Source: Nanobdellota archaeon
Lineage (GTDB): Archaea > Nanobdellota > Nanobdellia > Woesearchaeales > JAHJBD01
Direction of reading: 5' to 3'
Assembly (NCBI GenBank): GCA_018813725.1
Contig: JAHJBD010000145.1
Span: forward strand, 1-6,950
Length of the DNA stretch: 6,950 nt
The translations under genes were made by a program, and so were the position numbers. Shown here piece after piece: positions 1-6,187 of the stretch (its first letter is position 1; every line of letters starts with the position of its first letter). Below the pieces are notes generated by a model that saw only the letters and a list, made by a program, of their open reading frames with translations, was not told the origin of the DNA and made no database searches.

Positions 1-1
1 G

Positions 2-46
2 GCTGTAGCCGATGCTAACCCGAGCGTTAGCGAGACTTTCTACTAA
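2..46 (+). CDS. 3' end of an unidentified gene (partial)
   Basis: From the second base, one frame reads AVADANPSVSETFY and then a TAA stop at 44-46. The rest of the gene lies left of the window. Fourteen residues are too few to identify a family. The open frame, the stop just before a clearly AT-rich intergenic stretch and the higher GC of these bases suggest a real coding tail, but another frame or an RNA end cannot be excluded. The same bases contain a 6-bp inverted repeat (GCTAAC at 14-19, GTTAGC at 26-31). It may be chance, or a hairpin near the end of the message. Confidence 0.35.
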   Translation, partial: AVADANPSVSETFY

Positions 47-64
47 GCCATAATATTGAATATA

Positions 65-74
65 TTTATATATA
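65..74 (+). promoter_or_regulatory. Probable TATA box of the lipoprotein gene
   Basis: The bases TTTATATATA form a good archaeal TATA element in the AT-rich gap after the stop at 46. Transcription would start about 26 bp downstream, near 95, giving a leader of roughly 35 nt that contains the Shine-Dalgarno at 121-126. A weaker alternative, TTAAATAAT near 90-98, would give a leader of only about 10 nt, so the exact box is uncertain. Confidence 0.4.
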
Positions 75-120
75 CATAAACTTAAAGTGTTAAATAATAG
101 CAATAACTCAAACAATAAAA

Positions 121-126
121 AGGTGA
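121..126 (+). promoter_or_regulatory. Shine-Dalgarno of the lipoprotein gene
   Basis: AGGTGA lies four bases before the ATG at 131 and matches the archaeal anti-Shine-Dalgarno (complement of CACCTCCT). It supports 131 as the start. It also marks this gene as one of two in the window, with parA, that use a Shine-Dalgarno leader. Confidence 0.65.
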
Positions 127-130
127 GATT

Positions 131-991
131 ATGGATAAAAGTTATTTCTTATTGGTGATCGTAATTTGCGGCATTTTTTTCATAAATGGATGCGTTCAAC
201 AAAGCGCACCAGGTTTAAACATATCTGTTGAAGAAGAATCAGCACCTGAACAGGGACTGCAGATTGTTGTTAAGGATGTTGGTTTTCCTGAAATCAAGTT
301 CCTACAGCCTACAATAACTGAAATCCAGCTACAGGATGAAAGTAGAAAATGGACAACAATCTATAGCAACCCAGAGGGAGAAAAACTAAAACTTACCCCT
401 GATGGAGCTGAGATTATCTTGGATACAGTCAGCCTAAAAGCTGGCACATATGTAGGGACTAGATTGAAAGTTAGCACAGTTGATGTTGACGTAGATATAA
501 ACAAGGATGGAGATAGTGAGGATGAACACGTTGAGATAATCCTAACAGAGGAAGAATTCCTGAGCCTGCCTAAAAAAGACCAACCAGCAAGGCCTTCAGC
601 GCCACAAAAGCCAGCAGCACCTGAACAACCATCAGCACCTGATGAGCCAGATAAGCCAGCAGCACCTGATATCACAGGAGCAGATACAGTTGATACAGAC
701 AAGCCTTCAAAACCGTCTGAACCAGATCAGCCTGATCAACCTCCTGAACCTGAGCAACCACTTGAGCCAGAAGGGTCTGGAGCGCCTTATAAGATTGTAG
801 ATGGGCTTGTATACATGGGTGAATACCTGGATGAAAAGCATACTGTAACATTAAAAGATTATTTGGTCCCACATTTTGACGATAAGTTTGTCTATGGCGG
901 CAGCGGTGGAAAGATAATATATGATTTTACACTGCACCCATTATATCCGCAAGACCAGCAGATATCAGTAGATGTTTTTATTACGCCTTAG
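131..991 (+). CDS. Secreted lipoprotein with DUF4382-like domain and Pro-rich linker
   Basis: The 286-residue product is probably anchored to the outer face of the cell membrane. Residues 1-20 are a hydrophobic signal segment ending in a lipobox (I-N-G-C), with Cys21 as the likely lipidated residue. Residues about 42-145 resemble the DUF4382 fold of archaeal and bacterial surface proteins: a VKDVGFPEI start, a W74 in the strand before a short turn, then LKAGTYVGTRLKVS. An Asp-rich loop at 118-132 (D122-x-N124-x-D126-G-D128) looks like a calcium-binding loop. Residues about 147-219 are a disordered Pro/Ala/Glu/Asp linker, and 220-286 are beta-rich again. The linker may therefore split one domain or join two; the second part is not recognised. 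The function of DUF4382 proteins is unknown. The start is supported by the Shine-Dalgarno and by the signal peptide. The DUF4382 assignment is by pattern only. Confidence 0.8.
   Translation: MDKSYFLLVIVICGIFFINGCVQQSAPGLNISVEEESAPEQGLQIVVKDVGFPEIKFLQPTITEIQLQDESRKWTTIYSNPEGEKLKLTPDGAEIILDTVSLKAGTYVGTRLKVSTVDVDVDINKDGDSEDEHVEIILTEEEFLSLPKKDQPARPSAPQKPAAPEQPSAPDEPDKPAAPDITGADTVDTDKPSKPSEPDQPDQPPEPEQPLEPEGSGAPYKIVDGLVYMGEYLDEKHTVTLKDYLVPHFDDKFVYGGSGGKIIYDFTLHPLYPQDQQISVDVFITP
569..787 (+). repeat. Pro/Ala/Glu-rich linker with short DNA repeats
   Basis: This part of the lipoprotein gene encodes about 73 residues built from loose PSAP, PAAP, EQP, DEP and EPEQP units. The DNA is also repetitive: AAGCCAGCAGCACCTGA occurs exactly at 608-624 and 653-669, a spacing of 45 bp (15 codons), and the shorter TCAGCACCTGA occurs at 632-642 and again outside the linker at 239-249. 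In-frame repeats of this kind can expand or contract by slippage or recombination, so linker length may vary between strains. The protein segment is probably an extended stalk that holds the domains away from the membrane. Confidence 0.7.
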
Positions 992-1016
992 CTGAGCAGC
1001 TGACCTAGGCAAAGTC

Positions 1017-1061
1017 AAGGTGTTATTACCATATTTAATAAAAAGCCATAACAACCTTTTT
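1017..1061 (+). terminator. Imperfect inverted repeat followed by a T tract
   Basis: AAGGTGTTAT (1017-1026) pairs with ATAACAACCTT (1048-1058) with a single bulged base, enclosing 21 bases, and runs straight into TTTTT. It could be a terminator for the lipoprotein gene. Its right arm also abuts the TATA box of the ZIP gene, so it could instead be an operator for that promoter. Archaeal termination depends mainly on T tracts and the loop is long, so neither role is secure. Confidence 0.35.
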
Positions 1062-1064
1062 ATA
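1057..1064 (+). promoter_or_regulatory. TATA box of the ZIP transporter gene
   Basis: TTTTTATA is centred about 26 bp before the ATG at 1087. This is the usual distance from an archaeal TATA box to the transcription start, so the message should begin at or within a few bases of the start codon. No Shine-Dalgarno is present between the box and the ATG, which agrees with a leaderless transcript. Confidence 0.5.
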
Positions 1065-1086
1065 CTAGCACTTTATTAGAAATGAT

Positions 1087-1857
1087 ATGAATGAAATTAT
1101 CTGGATATTGGTATCAGTCATCATAGTATCTTTGATCTCAGTATTCTCAGCAATACCTTTGCTTGCAAAAAAGAAGATATCTAATAAACTGCTTGTTTTC
1201 TTGATGAGCCTTTCAGTGGGTACGCTTCTTGGCGGAGTGTTCATACACTTCATGCCTGAGATAACTGAGCACGGATACTCGATCAAGTCAGCAATGTATA
1301 TTATCGCAGGTTTTGTCGTGTTCTTTTTGCTTGAAAAGTTCGTCCACTATCACCACAATAAAAAATGCGAAGAGCATGATTATGGACATGGGCATGCATA
1401 CCACCTTGCACCATTGAACCTTATCGGAGACGGGATACATAATGCTCTTGATGGGCTTGTGCTTGCAGGAGCATATTTTGTTAGCATCGAGATAGGCATT
1501 GCAGCAACAATATCAGTGATATTCCATGAGATACCTCAGGAGATCGCTGACTTTGGCATACTCCTTTATTCTGGGCTATCAAGGATCAAGGCTTTGTTCT
1601 TTAATTTCTTGTCAGCGACAACTGCAATAATCGGGGCAATCATAGGAATATTCCTTGCTGGAGCGACAGAAAATTTCTCTCATTTCATCATACCCTTTGC
1701 AGCAGGAAACTTCATCTATATCGCAGCATCAAATCTTGTGCCAGAACTTCACAGGCATTGTAAGCTGATTGATACATTATTGCATCTCTTGGCGATAAGC
1801 CTGGGTGTATTTGTAATGTACCTGATAACAATAATCGGACCAGCGCACATCCACTAA
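1087..1857 (+). CDS. ZIP-family divalent metal transporter
   Basis: The 256-residue product is an integral membrane protein of the ZIP (SLC39-like) family, which moves Zn2+, Fe2+ or related ions into the cytoplasm. It has about eight hydrophobic helices. The signature metal-site helices are visible: H118-N119-x-x-D122-G in helix 4 and H147-E-I-P-Q151-E152 in helix 5. HEIPQE is a common prokaryotic variant of the HEIPHE motif. H54 and E58 in helix 2 and the segment ending NLVPE (216-220) also fit the family. The loop between helices 3 and 4 (87-106) is rich in His (H87, H89, H90, H97, H101, H103, H106) plus C94, typical of a metal-sensing or metal-loading loop. The gene appears leaderless. It ends tail-to-tail with parA, sharing bases 1854-1857. 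The family is clear; the metal cannot be told from the sequence. Confidence 0.93.
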   Translation: MNEIIWILVSVIIVSLISVFSAIPLLAKKKISNKLLVFLMSLSVGTLLGGVFIHFMPEITEHGYSIKSAMYIIAGFVVFFLLEKFVHYHHNKKCEEHDYGHGHAYHLAPLNLIGDGIHNALDGLVLAGAYFVSIEIGIAATISVIFHEIPQEIADFGILLYSGLSRIKALFFNFLSATTAIIGAIIGIFLAGATENFSHFIIPFAAGNFIYIAASNLVPELHRHCKLIDTLLHLLAISLGVFVMYLITIIGPAHIH

Positions 1858-2618
1858 GAAGCTTCCATAACTAGAACATCTTCCACTAACTTTGCGTAAT
1901 CTTTTGCGCCTGTGCTTGAATTAGCATAGGAAAATATTGATTTTCCAAACTTTGGCGCTTCTTTGAGTTTAGAATTGATCCTGATAGGATAAGACAATAG
2001 CTCTGTATATTCATTCTGCATGTCATTTAATGTCTCTCTGCAGATCTTGTTTCTTTTGTCAAACAATGTAGGGATTATCTTCGTTATCTTGATATCATGA
2101 TCATAGTTGTCCCTGATATGGTGGATAAAGTTTTCCATACGTTTTAGGCCGTCAAATGCAAGAAAATCTGTTGATACAGGTATGAATGCTTCTTTGCAGA
2201 ACGCTAATGCATTTTGGTTGAGCAGACCAAGTGAAGGCGGGCAGTCAACAATTATAAAATCATAGCTCTGTATCTTGTTAAGCACATCCTTAAGCCTTAC
2301 TACTGAATCATCCTGCCTCGAGAGGTAGAATTCAACTTTGGCCAAGTTCTCTTTTGAGGTTATTACGTCAAAATTTTTTGCAACATTGGTTATACAGCTT
2401 AACACATCTTGTTTGCCAGTCATGGCGTCGTAGATATCATATTCAGCCTTAAGTTTTAAGGCAGTGTCGACATTTCCCTGAGGGTCAAGATCTATAAGCA
2501 ATACCCGTTTATCATGCCTTGACAGTCCTGCTGCAAGATTGATCGCTGTCGTTGTCTTTCCGACGCCACCTTTTTGGTTTATGATACATATTGACCTGAA
2601 TAATTTTCCTTCTTCCAT
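1854..2618 (-). CDS. parA: ParA/Soj-family partitioning ATPase
   Basis: The 254-residue product is a ParA/Soj-type ATPase of the deviant Walker A class. Such ATPases bind DNA nonspecifically as ATP dimers and help segregate chromosomes or plasmids, or position other cargo. The deviant Walker A is KGGVGKTTT (16-24, with signature K16 and catalytic K21), the A' motif is LIDLDPQGN (41-49, D45), and Walker B is FIIVDCPPS (121-129, D125). The C-terminal pattern of an A-P pair followed by a Y-A and G-A-x-x-Y segment matches Soj. There is no N-terminal helix-turn-helix, so it belongs to the short chromosomal/Soj type rather than the long plasmid type. No parB or other adaptor gene adjoins it here, so its cargo is unknown. 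The start is fixed by GGAGG seven bases upstream. It overlaps the ZIP gene by 4 bp at its 3' end. Confidence 0.92.
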   Translation of the reverse strand: MEEGKLFRSICIINQKGGVGKTTTAINLAAGLSRHDKRVLLIDLDPQGNVDTALKLKAEYDIYDAMTGKQDVLSCITNVAKNFDVITSKENLAKVEFYLSRQDDSVVRLKDVLNKIQSYDFIIVDCPPSLGLLNQNALAFCKEAFIPVSTDFLAFDGLKRMENFIHHIRDNYDHDIKITKIIPTLFDKRNKICRETLNDMQNEYTELLSYPIRINSKLKEAPKFGKSIFSYANSSTGAKDYAKLVEDVLVMEAS

Positions 2619-2625
2619 TGTAATG

Positions 2626-2630
2626 CCTCC
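2626..2630 (-). promoter_or_regulatory. Strong Shine-Dalgarno of parA
   Basis: On the minus strand GGAGG lies seven bases before the parA ATG (2618). It is the best ribosome-binding site in the window and supports the chosen start. It contrasts with the genes around it, which lack one. Confidence 0.75.
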
Positions 2631-2657
2631 GTTTTTAATAAGAAGGGTTTAGAATTC

Positions 2658-2665
2658 ATATTTAA
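2658..2665 (-). promoter_or_regulatory. Possible TATA box of parA
   Basis: Read on the minus strand this is TTAAATAT. A start about 26 bp downstream falls near 2635 and gives a leader of about 17 nt, just enough to carry the GGAGG. The box is a moderate match and was chosen partly because it makes a consistent leader. Confidence 0.35.
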
Positions 2666-2727
2666 GCTTACTAGGTAGTAAAATAGATATGTTTTAGAAG
2701 TAAAATAACTAATTTCAATCCTAGAAA

Positions 2728-3492
2728 CTAAAAGTCTTCGCTGTCCTCAGGTGATTCAGGTGCTTTTGGTATCTCCTGATTAGGTGATTCTTCCTGGACT
2801 TTTTTTGCTGGCTTTTTAGGCTTTTCTTCAACTTCTTCCTGTGATTCAGAATCATCTGCATCTTCTGCAGTCTCAGGTTTTGCTTCAGGTTCTTTAATTC
2901 CATTTAATAGTTTCTCAGCTGCTTCAGCTTTCTTGCCTTGAACCAGTTCCATAGCTCTGATTTCACAGATCTTTAATGGATAAGTCTTGTTAAGCTTTGT
3001 CTTAAGATCTCTCTGGATGTTCTTTGAGACTATGTCATCTACTAACTTAGAGTAATCACCTTTTTTAACTACGCTGCGCAGGCTCAGTTCAACCTGTTTT
3101 ACAAGGCCTTTCAAAGCAGAACCTTTTGTCATTGATCTTGTGATTATAAGCGGTTTAAGCCTGACAATCTTGTTATCGCTGGTCTTGCAGACAAAAGAAT
3201 GGTCGATCTTATCTTTGCCTCTTCTTGCAAGTCTCTTGATCGATGCAGGGATGATTGTTATACCGGTAACAGATGCATATGCAGCGCCTTCCTTAATCTC
3301 GTCAACAACAAATTTGATGATAGTATTTTGTTTTTTAGGATCATTTGTGACAGTCATCAGATTAAGAGAAATCGCTTTTCCTTTTACAGAATCTGCGTCA
3401 AATACATAAGTCTGACCCAAAACCCTATTTCCAAATGATTTAGGGCCCATAATTGGAAGCCATCTTTTTTTCTTAACTTTTGCTCCTGCCAT
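2728..3492 (-). CDS. rps3ae: Small-subunit ribosomal protein eS1 (S3Ae) with acidic tail
   Basis: The product is the archaeal/eukaryotic ribosomal protein eS1 (S3Ae), a 30S subunit component near the mRNA exit site. Bacteria lack this protein family, so it is strong evidence for an archaeon. Visible family features are the basic N-terminus with KKKRW (7-11), the SLNLMTVTNDPKK segment (42-54), the IKRLARRGKDKID block (85-97), and the closing YPLKICEIRAMEL (171-183). The core ends near residue 200, close to the usual length of archaeal homologues. Residues about 201-254 form an extra low-complexity tail rich in Glu, Asp, Pro, Ser and Lys that is probably disordered. The ATG at 3492 is preceded by a TATA box at the leaderless distance and no Shine-Dalgarno. 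It lies 40 bp downstream of gyrB on the same strand, so some read-through from gyrB is possible. Confidence 0.92.
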   Translation of the reverse strand: MAGAKVKKKRWLPIMGPKSFGNRVLGQTYVFDADSVKGKAISLNLMTVTNDPKKQNTIIKFVVDEIKEGAAYASVTGITIIPASIKRLARRGKDKIDHSFVCKTSDNKIVRLKPLIITRSMTKGSALKGLVKQVELSLRSVVKKGDYSKLVDDIVSKNIQRDLKTKLNKTYPLKICEIRAMELVQGKKAEAAEKLLNGIKEPEAKPETAEDADDSESQEEVEEKPKKPAKKVQEESPNQEIPKAPESPEDSEDF

Positions 3493-3515
3493 TTTAATCT
3501 GTGAATTATCAACCG

Positions 3516-3523
3516 TTTATAAA
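3516..3523 (-). promoter_or_regulatory. TATA box of the eS1 gene
   Basis: TTTATAAA is centred about 27 bp before the eS1 ATG, inside the 40-bp gap after gyrB. This gives eS1 its own promoter and a transcript that starts at or within two or three bases of the ATG. No Shine-Dalgarno is visible. Confidence 0.55.
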
Positions 3524-3532
3524 TATTACTGT

Positions 3533-5419
3533 CTAGACATCTAAATTAACTACATCTTTGGCGTGCTGCTGGATAAATTCTCTTCTTGCATCCACCTGGT
3601 CGCCCATCAAGATAGTGAAGGTGTTATCTGCTTCTACTGCGTCCTCTATGGTCACTTGCAGCAGAGTACGCTTTTCAGGGTTCATTGTTGTCTCCCACAG
3701 CTGTGGAGGGTTCATCTCTCCTAATCCTTTGTATCTTTGGATGTTGATGCCATCCTTTCCTATCTCTTCCAATAAGGTATTCAACTTTTCATCATTGTAC
3801 AGATAAGTCTCTTTGTTGCCTTTTTTTACCCTGTATAAAGGAGGCTGTGCGATATAGACATATCCAGCTTCAATCACTGGTTTTAGGTATCTGTAAAAGA
3901 ATGTCAACAGCAGTGTCCTGATATGGCTTCCGTCAACATCTGCGTCTGTGGTGATTATCACCTTATGATACCTGATCTTGGAGAGATTAAACTCATCACC
4001 GATATTAGTCCCTATGGCAGTGATAAGAGCAGTAATCTCATTATTGCTGAATATTTTGCTTAATCTTGCCTTTTCAACATTAAGTATCTTTCCTTTCAAG
4101 GGAAGGATAGCCTGGAATGCCCTGTCCCTGCCTGATTTGCACGAACCGCCAGCTGAGTCTCCCTCAACAATAAAAAGCTCGGATTTGGCAGGATCTCTCT
4201 CCTGGCAGTCTGCCAGTTTTCCTGGAAGCGAACCATGGTTAAGCACGCCTTTCCGCCTAGTCAGCTCTCTTGCCTTTCTTGCAGCTTCTCTTGCCCTTGC
4301 AGCTGTCACTGCTTTATCAACAATGGATCTTGCGATGCTGGGGTTTTCGTCCAGGAAAGCTCCAAATTTCTCATTGACTATGCTGCTTACTATTCCCTTT
4401 ACTTCTGAATTGCCTAATTTTGTCTTTGTCTGTCCTTCAAATTGAGGTTCAGGCAATTTGATAGATATAACTGCTGAAAGGCCTTCACGAACGTCATCGC
4501 TTGTCAATTTTGCATCAGCTGATATGTTAGTCTCTGCATAAGAATTAAGGCACCTTGTCAGTGCTGTCTTGAAACCTATAAGGTGTGTACCGCCTTCTTC
4601 TGTGTTGATGTCGTTGGCAAAAGAGAACACATTCTCCTGATATCCGTCATTGTACTGAAGAGCGACCTCAACCATGATATTATCTTTTTCTTTCTCGATA
4701 TAGATAGGTGGATGAAGCTTATTCTTGTTTTGGTTAAGAAATTCAACAAAGCTGATTATACCGCCTTCATACTCAAACTCGTGCTTCTTGCTTGTGATCT
4801 GGTCCTCGATAGTTATCCTAACGCCTTTGTTAAGGAACGCCAGCTCTCGAAGCCTTACTGAAAGCGTATCAAAATGAAATTCTGTTGTCTCAAATATCTG
4901 TTCGTCTGGCATAAAAGTTATCTTTGTGCCGGTCTCAGTTGTGTCACCTATTATCTGCATGTCACCTACAGGATTCCCCCTTTCAAAACGCTGGGTATGG
5001 ATCTTGCCGTCTCTTTTTACTTCTGCTATAAGAAATTTGGAAAGAGCATTTGTGACTGAGATACCTACACCATGGAGGCCTCCAGAGACCTTATAGGCGC
5101 TTTTCTCAAACTTCCCGCCTGCATGAAGCTGAGTCATCACAACTGTCAGTGCTGAGATGCCAAGTGTTGGGTGGAGATCTGTCGGGATACCCCTACCATC
5201 ATCAGTAACAGTAACTGAACCGTCCTTATTGATAACAACAGTGATATTCTTGCAATAGCCAGCCATAGCTTCATCTATCGAGTTGTCTACAACTTCATAG
5301 ACAAGATGATGAAGGCCCCTAAGACTAGTTGAACCGATATACATGCCAGGCCTTTTTCTTACTGCGGATAGACCAGTAAGCACCTGAATATCCTTTGCTC
5401 CGTATGAGTTTTCTGCCAT
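3533..5419 (-). CDS. gyrB: DNA gyrase subunit B
   Basis: The 628-residue product is the ATPase subunit of DNA gyrase, which with GyrA introduces negative supercoils. The GHKL ATPase domain shows catalytic E42 and N46 (YEVVDNSIDEA), D73 with GRGIP (75-79), and the lid GGLHGVG (113-119). The QTK-loop lysine is K332. The TOPRIM domain has EGDSAGG (419-425) and DADVDG (492-497), which hold the Mg2+-binding acids. The C-terminus carries QRYKGLGEMNPPQLWETTM (561-579), and LWETTM is typical of GyrB. The length matches the short GyrB class without the extra insert of the E. coli protein. Sequence and class are bacterial in style; archaeal gyrases are generally considered to derive from bacteria. gyrA, often a neighbour, is not within this window. 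The start aligns with the normal N-terminus, and a TATA-like box sits 28 bp upstream. Confidence 0.96.
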   Translation of the reverse strand: MAENSYGAKDIQVLTGLSAVRKRPGMYIGSTSLRGLHHLVYEVVDNSIDEAMAGYCKNITVVINKDGSVTVTDDGRGIPTDLHPTLGISALTVVMTQLHAGGKFEKSAYKVSGGLHGVGISVTNALSKFLIAEVKRDGKIHTQRFERGNPVGDMQIIGDTTETGTKITFMPDEQIFETTEFHFDTLSVRLRELAFLNKGVRITIEDQITSKKHEFEYEGGIISFVEFLNQNKNKLHPPIYIEKEKDNIMVEVALQYNDGYQENVFSFANDINTEEGGTHLIGFKTALTRCLNSYAETNISADAKLTSDDVREGLSAVISIKLPEPQFEGQTKTKLGNSEVKGIVSSIVNEKFGAFLDENPSIARSIVDKAVTAARAREAARKARELTRRKGVLNHGSLPGKLADCQERDPAKSELFIVEGDSAGGSCKSGRDRAFQAILPLKGKILNVEKARLSKIFSNNEITALITAIGTNIGDEFNLSKIRYHKVIITTDADVDGSHIRTLLLTFFYRYLKPVIEAGYVYIAQPPLYRVKKGNKETYLYNDEKLNTLLEEIGKDGINIQRYKGLGEMNPPQLWETTMNPEKRTLLQVTIEDAVEADNTFTILMGDQVDARREFIQQHAKDVVNLDV

Positions 5420-5443
5420 ATTCTTCCCACTAATTTTGTTTGT

Positions 5444-5451
5444 TTTTTAAA
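5444..5451 (-). promoter_or_regulatory. Probable TATA box of gyrB
   Basis: On the minus strand TTTAAAAA is centred about 28 bp before the gyrB ATG, predicting a leader of zero to three bases. The bases GTGGGAAG just before the ATG are not a good Shine-Dalgarno. A second box, TTTATAAA at 5519-5526, is symmetrical and could fire either way. If used for gyrB it would make a leader of about 75 nt. Confidence 0.4.
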
Positions 5452-5561
5452 TCTTAAAAGATTGTGTTTTATCGTCGAGGATTTAGTGTTTTCTCTAACC
5501 AAATTGGATGGGGCATTATTTATAAATGTTTCGGTGATATGCTGGTAGATTTTTAGCAAGA

Positions 5562-5569
5562 TTTATATA
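5562..5569 (+). promoter_or_regulatory. TATA box of the five-helix membrane protein gene
   Basis: TTTATATA, a near-ideal archaeal TATA element, is centred about 26 bp before the ATG at 5592. The purine-rich bases before it (GCAAGA) could serve as the TFB recognition element. No Shine-Dalgarno lies in between, so the transcript is predicted to be leaderless. Confidence 0.6.
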
Positions 5570-5591
5570 GTATAATGACGAGAAATAATAT

Positions 5592-6122
5592 ATGGATAGA
5601 GGATTTAAACGACTGCATCAAAGCATCAAAAAGAGAAAAACAGGGTATATAGTGGCCTTAGTGTTATCATGTGTTGTGCTTATGCTCTTCTCGCTGATAT
5701 TAGTGCTTGGCACTACGTTCTTTCCAACTGATGATTCAATTGTGCTGCCTGTGCTTGCCTTAGGGTGTGTGGTGATAGGAGGGATGTCAGTGCATTTTAT
5801 ACGAAATATAACGCAGACTACTAAAGGAATCGTTTGGGCTGGATGTGTTGCCTTTATTCCAGCGATATTGATATCAGTGTATCTTAGTGTTGTTGATAGA
5901 TTGGCCCATTTATCAATGGAGAAAGGTATTGCGCCAAGACTGTTTACCGGTGGACCTAATGGGCTTGTTACCGGCCTTATCATCATCGTATTTTATAATG
6001 TGTTTATCATTGCAACAATATTTCGCCATAAGAAAAGGAATGACAGAGAGCTATTACCTTACCTAGCAGGATTGATCGTGTTCTTGATATTGTATTTTGC
6101 TGTTCCTGGCATGTTTATCTAG
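5592..6122 (+). CDS. Unrecognised membrane protein with five predicted helices
   Basis: I do not recognise this 176-residue protein. It has a basic N-terminal tail (K6, R7, K13, K14, R15, K16) followed by five hydrophobic segments at about 19-42, 50-70, 80-101, 122-144 and 155-175. A cluster of positive charge lies between helices 4 and 5 (RHKKRNDR, 145-152). By the positive-inside rule both the N-terminus and that loop should be cytoplasmic, which fits the number of helices between them. The loop at 102-121 contains the only sizeable polar stretch on the other face, ending in FTGGPNG. No catalytic motif, transporter signature or Cys/His metal site stands out. It is divergent from gyrB and precedes the next unknown gene by 65 bp. 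Its start is supported by the TATA box 26 bp upstream. Confidence 0.75.
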   Translation: MDRGFKRLHQSIKKRKTGYIVALVLSCVVLMLFSLILVLGTTFFPTDDSIVLPVLALGCVVIGGMSVHFIRNITQTTKGIVWAGCVAFIPAILISVYLSVVDRLAHLSMEKGIAPRLFTGGPNGLVTGLIIIVFYNVFIIATIFRHKKRNDRELLPYLAGLIVFLILYFAVPGMFI

Positions 6123-6158
6123 ATTATATCTGGCTTATATAAGTTATAGAGATTATGC

Positions 6159-6166
6159 TTTTAATC
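6159..6166 (+). promoter_or_regulatory. Possible TATA box of the last gene
   Basis: TTTTAATC is centred about 25 bp before the ATG at 6188, the leaderless distance seen at other genes here, but it is a weak box. A better element, the palindrome CTTATATAAG at 6134-6143, lies further upstream and would give a leader of about 23 nt with no Shine-Dalgarno. Either could be the real one. Confidence 0.3.
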
Positions 6167-6187
6167 ATATAATCCACCCATCCTGTC

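Larger units (their letters stand above)
5420..5591. other. Divergent intergenic region between gyrB and the membrane protein gene
   Basis: These 172 bases carry the gyrB promoter at the left, the membrane-protein promoter at the right and a third symmetrical TTTATAAA at 5519-5526 between them. No convincing gene or stable RNA hairpin was seen. A 66-codon minus-strand frame covers most of it but overlaps gyrB and has no protein-like character. Confidence 0.5.

Noticed and set aside
1..50. Possible tRNA or structured RNA end (GGCT at 1-4 can pair with AGCC at 46-49)
   Set aside because: The stretch is too short for a tRNA and lacks a T-loop motif; an open reading frame ending at 46 explains it better.
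361..872. Two minus-strand open frames opposite the lipoprotein gene
   Set aside because: They are the antisense of the Pro/Ala-rich linker; their Ser/Gly/Ala- or Gln/Leu-rich composition mirrors the repeats and neither has a ribosome-binding site or family features.
990..1010. Small hairpin after the lipoprotein stop (AGCT GAGC AGCT, with GCCT/AGGC flanks)
   Set aside because: The stems are only four bases and cannot all pair cleanly; there is no T tract directly after it.
2660..2727. T-rich runs downstream of the eS1 gene as a terminator
   Set aside because: The runs on the minus strand are only four T long in a generally AT-rich spacer, so they cannot be told from background.
3530..3539. 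Perfect palindrome TGTCTAGACA at the gyrB stop codon
   Set aside because: Ten bases overlapping coding sequence is short, and no second copy was noticed; chance is sufficient.
3978..4445. 155-codon plus-strand frame inside gyrB
   Set aside because: It lies entirely opposite the conserved TOPRIM and QTK-loop region of gyrB, with no promoter or recognisable protein.
5359..5559. 66-codon minus-strand frame upstream of gyrB
   Set aside because: It overlaps the gyrB start in another frame, runs through the gyrB promoter and has no protein-like pattern.
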